Origin: Clostridia bacterium
Lineage (GTDB): Bacteria > Bacillota > Clostridia > Oscillospirales > CAG-382
Assembly: GCA_017646185.1 (NCBI GenBank)
Contig: JAGCNA010000263.1
Location: 1 to 5,247 of the forward strand
Direction of reading: 5' to 3'
Length of the DNA stretch: 5,247 nt
Shown here: positions 1 to 5,247 of the stretch, piece after piece
Position numbering within the stretch: position 1 is the first letter of the stretch
Layout of the letters: each line of letters starts with the position of its first letter
Notes under the pieces: model-generated
What the model was told of the DNA's origin: nothing
The model's input: the letters and a program-made list of their open reading frames with translations, nothing else
Databases searched by the model: none
Program-made: the position numbers and the translations under genes

Positions 1-824
1 AAATTGATATTTTCCAAAACTTTTTTTGAAACGGGTATTTCCGTTCCGCAGATAGATAAATAAGGTTTTTCTTTACCGCCAGTTATCTTTGCTTTAAAAA
101 AGTTCATTGGAGGCGAGCCTATAAACCCTGCCACAAAGGTATTCGCAGGAGCTTCAAACACCTCTCTTGGTGTGCCTACCTGCTGGATATACCCGTCTTT
201 CATAATAACTATACGGTCGCCCAGTGTCATTGCTTCCGTTTGATCGTGAGTAACGTACACGAAGGTGGTATCTATCTTTTCACGAAGCAGCATAATCTCC
301 GTACGCATCTGATTGCGCAGTTTTGCATCAAGATTGGACAAGGGCTCGTCCATCAGAAAAACCCGCGGAACACGCACTATAGCCCGTCCTATAGCCACAC
401 GTTGCCGTTGTCCGCCGGAAAGCGCCCGTGGCGTTCTTCCAAGCAGATCGGAAATGCCCAGTATCTCCGCCGCTTCAAGCACACGGCGGTGTATTTCTTC
501 TTTGTTGACACGGCGCAAAACAAGACCGAAAGCCATATTTTCATATACGGACATGTGGGGATAAAGTGCGTAATTTTGAAATACCATGGCTATATCTCTG
601 TCCTTTGGCTCGGTATCGTTAACACACTTTCCGTCTATATATATTTTACCTTCGGATATCTCCTCAAGCCCCGCGATCATCCGCAGAGTGGTGCTTTTTC
701 CGCATCCCGACGGACCGACAAACACCACGAATTCTTTATCCTTTATCTCCAGATCAAAATTTTTAACTGCGGTAAAGCCGCCTTTATATATTTTTTTAAC
801 GCCGTTTAAAACTACGCTTGCCAA
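1..824 (-). CDS. malK: Sugar ABC transporter ATP-binding protein, MalK/MsmX/UgpC type (3' end cut by window edge)
   Basis: This is the cytoplasmic ATPase that powers a CUT1-type sugar importer. The 274 visible codons are free of stops. In order: Walker [10 protein letters not shown] at residues 37-45 (Lys43), Q-loop Gln83 in [15 protein letters not shown] signature LSGGQ at 135-139, Walker B VFLMDE at 155-160 with catalytic Glu160, D-loop SNLDAK, and H-loop His193 in [16 protein letters not shown] at 236-242 opens the C-terminal TOBE/regulatory domain, a hallmark of the MalK/MsmK/UgpC group. The family is about 360-380 residues, so roughly 90-100 residues lie beyond the window. The start is TTG: AGGAGG sits 8 nt upstream, and the first in-frame ATG (residue 49) would remove Walker A. 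It begins 20 nt after malG, so it is cotranscribed. The family assignment is secure. The name malK follows from the neighbours; msmK, msmX or ugpC would be equally valid labels on sequence alone. Confidence 0.95.
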   Translation of the reverse strand, partial: MASVVLNGVKKIYKGGFTAVKNFDLEIKDKEFVVFVGPSGCGKSTTLRMIAGLEEISEGKIYIDGKCVNDTEPKDRDIAMVFQNYALYPHMSVYENMAFGLVLRRVNKEEIHRRVLEAAEILGISDLLGRTPRALSGGQRQRVAIGRAIVRVPRVFLMDEPLSNLDAKLRNQMRTEIMLLREKIDTTFVYVTHDQTEAMTLGDRIVIMKDGYIQQVGTPREVFEAPANTFVAGFIGSPPMNFFKAKITGGKEKPYLSICGTEIPVSKKVLENIN

Positions 825-832
825 AAAATATT

Positions 833-838
833 CCTCCT
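833..838 (-). promoter_or_regulatory. Ribosome binding site of the ATPase gene, fixing its TTG start
   Basis: The minus strand reads AGGAGG followed by 8 nt of AT-rich spacer and then TTG at 824-822. This is the best Shine-Dalgarno match in the window. It lies wholly inside the 20-nt gap after the malG stop and supports initiation at a non-ATG codon. Confidence 0.85.
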
Positions 839-844
839 CGCTTT

Positions 845-1705
845 TTAACCCTTTACCGCACCGCCGGTTACACCTTCCACGTAATATTTCTGAAGCATCA
901 TAAACAAAACGGTTATAGGCAATGCTACCAATAATCCTCCTGCGCAGAACACGGTAAAATAGTTATTTATATGCTCTCGGTCAAGAAAGGTAAATAATCC
1001 TACCGCCACGTTATACGCCTCTTCGTAACCGAAGGTTATTAAAGATGCAAACATATAATCTCCCCAAGGGGCGATAAACGCCATCATTACGGTATAAATG
1101 ATTATCGGCTTTGCCATGGGGAGAATTATTTTATAAAACACCCTTGCCCTGCTGGCGCCGTCGATCCGTGCAGCCTCGTCAAGAGAACGTGGTATGGTAT
1201 CAAAAAAGCCTTTTGCAACGTAATATCCCATACCTGAGCTACCCACGTACACAAGTATCAGTCCCGGAACGGAACCGGGTCCCGTAAAGCCGATAAGCTT
1301 TAAAATAAAGTATACGGCGATCATAGACAAAAAGCCCGGAAACATACCAAGCACCAGTATAACGTTCATAAGCAGACGGCGGCCCCTGAAGCGGAGTCTG
1401 GAAAGAGCGTAGCTTACCGAAAGAACGATAACCGTTTGCAAAACCGAAGTAAAAAGCGCAATTATTACGGTATTTAGATACCAATTCACAAAATTGGTTT
1501 CGTTAAACAAAATTTTGAAATTGGCAAGCGACCATTCTTTTGGCAGAATATAGCTTACCATTCCCCGGGATTCTCCTCTGAACGCCTGAAAGATAAGATA
1601 CACAAAGGGCAAAAGCCAGACGATGCATATAAATATCAGCAACGTATAAACAAGCGCATTTGAGATCCTATGCTTTTTTGAGATACTTGATACCATAGTT
1701 TTCAT
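845..1705 (-). CDS. malG: Maltose/maltodextrin-type ABC transporter permease, MalG family
   Basis: This is one of the two membrane subunits of a CUT1 sugar importer, 286 residues, the usual MalG size (about 275-300). Six hydrophobic segments can be read at about residues 17-40, 77-102, 109-139, 146-165, 200-222 and 251-272. The EAA loop that docks on the ATPase is at 177-199, starting EAARIDGAS and ending in ILPMAKP. The C-terminus ([13 protein letters not shown]) is the typical MalG ending. ATG at 1705-1703 overlaps the malF stop as ATGA, with GAGG 10 nt upstream inside malF. A second ATG three codons later has poorer spacing. The overlap suggests translational coupling and matched amounts of the two permeases. 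Binding-protein-dependent transport by this family is established. The exact sugar cannot be told from the permease; maltodextrin is inferred from the overall resemblance of the cassette. Confidence 0.95.
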   Translation of the reverse strand: MKTMVSSISKKHRISNALVYTLLIFICIVWLLPFVYLIFQAFRGESRGMVSYILPKEWSLANFKILFNETNFVNWYLNTVIIALFTSVLQTVIVLSVSYALSRLRFRGRRLLMNVILVLGMFPGFLSMIAVYFILKLIGFTGPGSVPGLILVYVGSSGMGYYVAKGFFDTIPRSLDEAARIDGASRARVFYKIILPMAKPIIIYTVMMAFIAPWGDYMFASLITFGYEEAYNVAVGLFTFLDREHINNYFTVFCAGGLLVALPITVLFMMLQKYYVEGVTGGAVKG

Positions 1706-3213
1706 TGGAAGCTTTCCTCGTTTTTAACAGACGGCGAAAGATTATAAACCACAAGGGAAATACCCGCCACCACCACAAAGGTCATTATACCTATTACCGC
1801 AGCCATTTTATAATCGTTATCCGTAAGTGTAAGCTTATACAGCCATGTTATAAGCAGATCGGTATACCCTGCTCCGCCGGTAAAATCCGTGGTTTTGGGT
1901 GCACCGCCGGTAAGAAGATATATAACGTTAAAGTTGTTTATATTTCCCACAAAGGTGGTAAGCAGATAAGGACCCGTAACAAAAAGCATATAAGGCATTG
2001 TTATTTTGGTAAACCGTTTTATACCGCCTGCTCCGTCTATCCGTGCAGATTCGTATAGGTCTGCCGGTATATTTATGAGTATGCCCGTGGCAATGAGCAT
2101 TGTATACGGAATTCCCAGCCATATATTAACCAGAATTACCGATATTCTTGCGAGCATCGGATCTGTAAGCCATTTAATATTTTCTTTTATTACACCTATC
2201 TGGGAAAGAATACCGTTTATTGCGCCGTCATCCGCCAGCATTTTTGAAATAAGCAAAAGCGAAACGAACTGGGGGACGGCAATAGTAAATATAAGAAGAG
2301 TGCGGAAAACCTTTTTGAATTTAATCCCCTTTTTATTTATAAGCATTGCAACGAGAATGCCTAAAAAATAGTTGGTGAAGGTTGCAAAAAATGCCCAGAT
2401 CAAGGTCCACACCAATATTTCACCAAACGTAAAGGCGAACTTTCCGTCGGCAACCTGCACGCCCAAAAGACTTTTGAAATTATCCATCCCTACCCAAGTA
2501 AACAGCTTTGAAGGCGGAAGATGGGTGTAATCGTAATTGGTAAACGCTACCAGCATCATAAAAAACAAGGGAATTACGGTAAACACCAATATTCCCCCAA
2601 GAGGCAACGCCAACAAGGTTTTGTGGTACTGTTCATCGGCAAGAGAACGGATATCCTCCGCAGCATTTTTGGGTTTAGCTCCTTTTGTTATAAGATTTTG
2701 GGCAACCCAATTTTGTTTTACGTTAACGTACCATGTATATAAAAATCCAAGACAGAAAAATAAAGTGAGTACGCCGTATAAAAGTATTTGCAGGCTGTTG
2801 TCTTTATATTCAATAACTTCAAGTCCGTATTCATTTATAACCGTTACAGCCGCAACGTCACCGAGATTATCCAGCTTTCCGATATGGTTTACTCCGAATA
2901 AAAGCATATACAGAGTGAAAACCAGCTGAAAAACCATAAAAAGAATACCTCTTAATGGTTGCTTCCGAAAAAACTGCCCGAACCCCATAATAAAATAGGA
3001 TAACCTTGTATATACATCGCCCTCTTTGAAGAAGCGAACAATATTCTTAAATACAGAAAACGTTTTTAAAATAAATCCTTTTATGGAATAAAAAGCTTTT
3101 TTGAATATATTTATTACTGTTTTCGGAACCGACAGAAAAAACCATAAAAGTTTGTAAAATGTTTTTTGCAGACCGTTAAGTTTATAAAATTCAAGCGAAT
3201 CACGGTTCAACAT
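1702..3213 (-). CDS. malF: Maltose/maltodextrin-type ABC transporter permease, MalF family, with N-terminal extension
   Basis: This is the second membrane subunit of the importer, 503 residues. Eight hydrophobic segments, as in MalF, lie at about 87-108, 141-162, 203-226, 265-293, 302-325, 355-379, 406-424 and 470-490. The EAA loop is at about 384-407 (LYESARIDGAGG, then ITMP). The loop between segments 3 and 4 is only about 38 residues, so the large P2 domain of E. coli MalF is absent, as in Gram-positive homologues. A cytoplasmic basic stretch at 161-200 (WYVNVKQNW onward) follows segment 2. Residues 1-75 form an extra region rich in Lys, Phe and Ile that looks amphipathic and makes the protein longer than the roughly 430-450 residues I expect for Gram-positive MalF/MdxF relatives. 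ATG at 3213-3211 is chosen because AAGG lies 9 nt upstream. The stop overlaps malG. Family is certain; the role of the extension is unknown. Confidence 0.95.
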   Translation of the reverse strand: MLNRDSLEFYKLNGLQKTFYKLLWFFLSVPKTVINIFKKAFYSIKGFILKTFSVFKNIVRFFKEGDVYTRLSYFIMGFGQFFRKQPLRGILFMVFQLVFTLYMLLFGVNHIGKLDNLGDVAAVTVINEYGLEVIEYKDNSLQILLYGVLTLFFCLGFLYTWYVNVKQNWVAQNLITKGAKPKNAAEDIRSLADEQYHKTLLALPLGGILVFTVIPLFFMMLVAFTNYDYTHLPPSKLFTWVGMDNFKSLLGVQVADGKFAFTFGEILVWTLIWAFFATFTNYFLGILVAMLINKKGIKFKKVFRTLLIFTIAVPQFVSLLLISKMLADDGAINGILSQIGVIKENIKWLTDPMLARISVILVNIWLGIPYTMLIATGILINIPADLYESARIDGAGGIKRFTKITMPYMLFVTGPYLLTTFVGNINNFNVIYLLTGGAPKTTDFTGGAGYTDLLITWLYKLTLTDNDYKMAAVIGIMTFVVVAGISLVVYNLSPSVKNEESFQ

Positions 3214-3229
3214 ATCATGTATCCTTCCG

Positions 3230-3262
3230 TTACAGACAGCCGCAAAAAACGGCTGTCTGTAA
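3230..3262 (-). other. Intercistronic hairpin between malE and malF (perfect 13-bp stem, 7-nt loop)
   Basis: Bases 3230-3242 (ttacagacagccg on the plus strand) are the exact reverse complement of 3250-3262, with loop 3243-3249. In the transcript it starts 7 nt after the malE stop and ends 1 nt before the malF ribosome binding site. No U-tract follows on either strand, so it is not a standard intrinsic terminator. By position it is likely to block 3'-to-5' decay of a malE segment, limit malF translation, or pause polymerase. The structure is read directly; its function is inferred from similarly placed hairpins in other binding-protein operons. Confidence 0.8.
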
Positions 3263-3269
3263 AAACAAG

Positions 3270-4541
3270 TTATTTAGCGCCCTTTAAATCGTTTTCCAAA
3301 GATTTGAGTGCATTCAACAGCTGTTCGTCTGTGTTTGCGGCGAATTTCCCACTGTTAAGGTCTGTGCCGAAAGCTTCCATTATATTCCAGAATTCGTTGG
3401 GATATTGTCCCTGAGCAACTGAATGCTCAAGCTGGGAAGCGAGTGCGGAAAGAGCAATATTTTCTTTTACGTCTTGCAAAGACTGGGCGTTTTTATTTGA
3501 AGGACCCCAGCCTTTTTCTTTAAAACGTAACGTCTGCATTTCCTCACCGGAAAGGAATGCTGCCAGCGCGTGGCAGAACACAAGCTTTTCTGAATCCTTC
3601 TGGGGCTTTACGCCGATCATCTTGTATCCGCCAAAGCTTCCCATCTGGTATTTCGTACCGTCGACGGTATAAGTGGGCAGTTTTACGGCACCGTAGTTTT
3701 CTCCCAAGAAATTTGAAATAACTTCGGAATCCCACACGCCGGAAATAAGTGCCGCAGCATCGCCCCCCTTGGGGTTAAATTTTGAAGAAGCGTTTTCACT
3801 TTGCGCATACGCAGGATGGGATGTCAATGCAACCATACCTTTTAAAGCGGTAACGCCTTTTTCTGTAGCGAGAGAGCTGTTGCAGTTTGTTATATTACCG
3901 TTTTTATCAACGTCATAGCTTATTTGCGCACCCGCACCGAAGAAAAATGTTACGTTATACCATCCGCTCTGCATATTCATATAAAATTTCTTTCCTGCGG
4001 CTTTACAGTCTTCAAGGATATTTTCAAGCGTCGCGGGGTCTTTTATAACTGACTTATCATAATACATAAAGTATCCGTTATCGGACGTCTGGGGATAAGC
4101 ATAGACCTTATCCTGCAAGGTGGCTGCCTTAACGGAGCCTTCGTCATTGTTATTTTGAACAGCGGTAAGGAAATCTCCGCCCAATGGCGAAAGAGCGCCT
4201 GCCGCAACAAGACGTGCTAACTGATCCTGCGCAAAACCGAAGATATCCGCACCGGCGTCTACGTCGGTAAGCATTTGTGTGGCAGAGTTGTCTTCGCTCA
4301 TAGCGGTAACGGTTACAGTGTATTTAGAGGCGTATTGCTTGCCGCCCTTTTCAAGCCAACCGTTAACTGCATCGCGGGTTAGTTTTACCACTTCCTCCGG
4401 CACCCATACACGTATTTCACTTTTTTTGGTAGTTTGGGAATCTTCCGAACTATCGTTTCCCCTGCCGAAACAAGCGGTCAGCATGCTTACTGCCATTACA
4501 CACAGCAAAAGAAACGAAATGATTTTAAAGTATTTTTTCAT
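3270..4541 (-). CDS. malE: Extracellular maltose/maltodextrin-type solute-binding lipoprotein, MalE family
   Basis: This surface-anchored receptor captures the sugar and hands it to MalF/MalG. It has 423 residues. Residues 1-24 are a lipoprotein signal peptide: basic MKKYFK, a hydrophobic core, and lipobox LTAC with Cys24 as the lipidated residue. A polar Ser/Asp/Lys linker follows (about 27-41). The mature body has the family-1 binding-protein landmarks: IRVWVPEE at 43-50, GADIFGFAQDQL at 97-108, YAYPQTSDNGYFMYYDKS at 147-164 and SGVWDSE at 267-273. A C-terminal EFWNIMEAFG block spans 383-392. Trp193/Tyr194, Trp270 and Trp384 fall roughly where E. coli MalE uses Tyr155, Trp230 and Trp340 to stack on sugar rings; this correspondence is by eye. 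ATG at 4541-4539 has GAGG 6 nt upstream. As first gene of the operon it would be the most abundant product. Sugar-oligomer binding is likely; maltodextrin specifically is a good guess, not proven. Confidence 0.93.
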   Translation of the reverse strand: MKKYFKIISFLLLCVMAVSMLTACFGRGNDSSEDSQTTKKSEIRVWVPEEVVKLTRDAVNGWLEKGGKQYASKYTVTVTAMSEDNSATQMLTDVDAGADIFGFAQDQLARLVAAGALSPLGGDFLTAVQNNNDEGSVKAATLQDKVYAYPQTSDNGYFMYYDKSVIKDPATLENILEDCKAAGKKFYMNMQSGWYNVTFFFGAGAQISYDVDKNGNITNCNSSLATEKGVTALKGMVALTSHPAYAQSENASSKFNPKGGDAAALISGVWDSEVISNFLGENYGAVKLPTYTVDGTKYQMGSFGGYKMIGVKPQKDSEKLVFCHALAAFLSGEEMQTLRFKEKGWGPSNKNAQSLQDVKENIALSALASQLEHSVAQGQYPNEFWNIMEAFGTDLNSGKFAANTDEQLLNALKSLENDLKGAK

Positions 4542-4555
4542 TTTTTACCTCTTTT

Positions 4556-4563
4556 AAACGTTT
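4556..4563. promoter_or_regulatory. Candidate LacI-family operator core (AAACGTTT) in the malE leader
   Basis: A perfect 8-bp palindrome AAACGTTT lies 15-22 nt upstream of the malE ATG, just before its ribosome binding site. A central CG flanked by A and T runs is the core of many LacI-family operators, including MalR-type sites upstream of Gram-positive maltose genes. The flanking arms are A/T runs that do not extend the symmetry and do not match the CcpA cre consensus well. No regulator gene is visible. The match is short and could be chance in such AT-rich DNA. Confidence 0.25.
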
Positions 4564-4612
4564 TTTCGCTCATATTTAAGTTATTCCCATTTTTTAAGAA
4601 AACATAATAAAA
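4564..4612 (-). promoter_or_regulatory. Probable promoter region of the malEFGK operon
   Basis: Between the terminator of the upstream gene and malE there are about 75 AT-rich bases, the only space for an operon promoter. Possible -10 hexamers on the minus strand are TATTAT (4609-4604, 5/6 match) and TTAAAT (4578-4573, 4/6 match). Neither has a convincing TTGACA at 16-18 nt, so the exact promoter is not resolved. The presence of a promoter here is inferred from the preceding terminator and the operon layout. Confidence 0.35.
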
Positions 4613-4617
4613 GAAAT

Positions 4618-4649
4618 AAAAAAACATCGGCTGAAAACACAGCCGATGT
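4618..4649 (-). terminator. Intrinsic terminator of the upstream unrecognised gene
   Basis: On the minus strand a 10-bp perfect stem (ACATCGGCTG with CAGCCGATGT, 4649-4640 and 4633-4624) encloses a 6-nt loop. It is followed directly by a T-rich tract (TTTTTTT overlapping the stem base, then ATTT). It begins 7 nt after the stop of the upstream gene. GC-rich stem, small loop and U-tract together make a classical Rho-independent terminator. It separates that gene from the transport operon. On the plus strand no T-tract follows, so it acts in one direction. Confidence 0.88.
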
Positions 4650-4656
4650 AAAAAAG

Positions 4657-5247
4657 TTAAATTATATAGTCTGTAATGCAATCGTACCAATTGACGTAGG
4701 TTTCTCCGTTAACTACAATCGTTTCGCTTTCGGGAAGAATATCTTTCCAAAGCTTTTGATATCGATTAAACGCCCAATTGTTACGATTAAATCTCTTCCA
4801 AAGAACAGTTTTCCCCTTTTTGTCGATAAACTGCAAGGTAGCGGCGCCTTCTATATATGTGGAACAATCCATTACACAAACGGTATCGTAAGTTCTGCCG
4901 TTTACGGTAACCTCGTATCTGCCAACCACATCTAAAAGAAATTCCTTGTCATTAGCAATATACTCACCGTCTTTGAATACAATATCACCTTTTACTATAA
5001 GGTCGGTTTCGTTGCCGCAGTTATCTTCGCCAAATCCCCAGTTTTCCAAAAAGGCATCACCGTCAAGGAAGGTGTAATATCTTTTTATTCCGCCTTCGAA
5101 ATGGCTTTCGGCAAGTATTCGGCAATGGGTATCCGTAAGCTGTGCCACAAAACGGCGCTCAACTTCATTTTGTCCGCCTGCATTGTTGCAGTCCATTGGA
5201 TTGGTTTCCACTGCCTGAATTTCCACCCCTTCGATACCATGTACTTC
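4657..5247 (-). CDS. Unrecognised protein, C-terminal 196 residues (5' end beyond window)
   Basis: I do not recognise this family. The frame is open from the window edge to TAA at 4659-4657. An in-frame GTG at 5226-5224 exists but has no ribosome binding site at proper spacing, and the frame continues upstream (EVHGIEG), so the true start probably lies outside the window. The visible part has no signal peptide or membrane segment and looks soluble and beta-rich, with many Asn, Asp, Tyr and Trp residues. Notable stretches are RYEVTVNGRTYDTVCVMD, a KTVLWKRFNRNNWAFNRYQ segment and an ending ETYVNWYDCITDYII; the density of Trp, Tyr and Cys at the end suggests a folded, constrained domain. Five cysteines are visible, with no close CxxC pair. 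It has its own terminator, so it is a separate transcription unit and no link to sugar transport should be assumed. That it is a real gene is well supported by the frame and the terminator. Confidence 0.8.
   Translation of the reverse strand, partial: EVHGIEGVEIQAVETNPMDCNNAGGQNEVERRFVAQLTDTHCRILAESHFEGGIKRYYTFLDGDAFLENWGFGEDNCGNETDLIVKGDIVFKDGEYIANDKEFLLDVVGRYEVTVNGRTYDTVCVMDCSTYIEGAATLQFIDKKGKTVLWKRFNRNNWAFNRYQKLWKDILPESETIVVNGETYVNWYDCITDYII

Noticed and set aside
240..809. Long plus-strand open frame (189 codons)
   Set aside because: It lies exactly antisense to the ATPase gene, whose minus-strand frame holds every ABC ATPase motif. The plus-strand translation has no recognisable domain and no ribosome binding site.
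586..903. Plus-strand open frame spanning the ATPase/malG junction
   Set aside because: It runs antisense across two real genes and their junction; its low-complexity Ser/Pro/Phe content is what the antisense of coding DNA yields.
1263..1279. Short inverted repeat CCCGG...CCGGG inside malG
   Set aside because: It is a 5-bp stem inside coding sequence that falls on Pro/Gly codons of an exposed loop (residues 143-147); no U-tract or regulatory context.
2537..2929. Plus-strand open frame of 130 codons opposite malF
   Set aside because: It is the antisense shadow of a hydrophobic permease gene, with no ribosome binding site and no domain features.
3207..3218. Three-codon mini-ORF (ATG ATA TGT TGA, minus strand) overlapping the malF start
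   Set aside because: Its ATG is only 4 nt from the Shine-Dalgarno, while the malF ATG has the better 9-nt spacing. A chance ATG in an AT-rich leader is the simpler reading.
4556..4571. CcpA catabolite-response element (cre) at the malE leader
   Set aside because: Only the central A-rich/CG positions fit; the outer G and the CA arm of the cre consensus are missing on both strands, so I kept only the weaker LacI-core call.

Overview
The window carries a carbohydrate ABC importer operon of the maltose/maltodextrin (MalEFGK, CUT1) type, read entirely from the minus strand, preceded by the 3' end of an unrecognised gene. The organism looks like a low-to-moderate GC Gram-positive, most likely a clostridial gut-type bacterium. 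The evidence is a binding protein anchored as a lipoprotein (lipobox LTAC), a MalF of the Gram-positive type with a short extracellular loop in place of the large P2 domain of E. coli MalF, strong AGGAGG-type ribosome binding sites, AT-rich intergenic DNA, and a TTG start. No taxonomic marker gene is present, so this assignment is an inference.

Layout in the direction of transcription (high to low coordinates). 5247-4657: C-terminal part of an unrecognised soluble protein, open to the window edge. 4649-4618: intrinsic terminator that closes that gene. 4617-4542: leader of the transport operon, AT-rich, with a weak candidate promoter and a LacI-family-like AAACGTTT core. 4541-3270: MalE-like lipoprotein. 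3262-3230: a strong 13-bp hairpin between malE and malF. 3213-1702: MalF-like permease with an unusual basic N-terminal extension. 1705-845: MalG-like permease, overlapping malF by ATGA. 824-1: MalK/MsmX-type ATPase that begins at TTG behind a near-ideal ribosome binding site, intact as far as it is visible, and cut by the window edge after 274 codons.

The genes form one functional unit. The lipoprotein captures an oligosaccharide outside the membrane, the MalF/MalG pair forms the channel, and the ATPase dimer docks on the EAA loops of both permeases to power import. Order and spacing (56 nt with a hairpin, then a 4-nt overlap, then 20 nt) indicate a single transcript, with the hairpin placed where it could raise malE expression over the membrane genes.

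I see no coding gene on the plus strand and no mobile element, RNA gene or CRISPR array. Nothing here is a clearly undescribed system. The most noteworthy points are the intercistronic hairpin, the MalF extension, the ATPase encoded within the cassette, and the unrecognised upstream protein.
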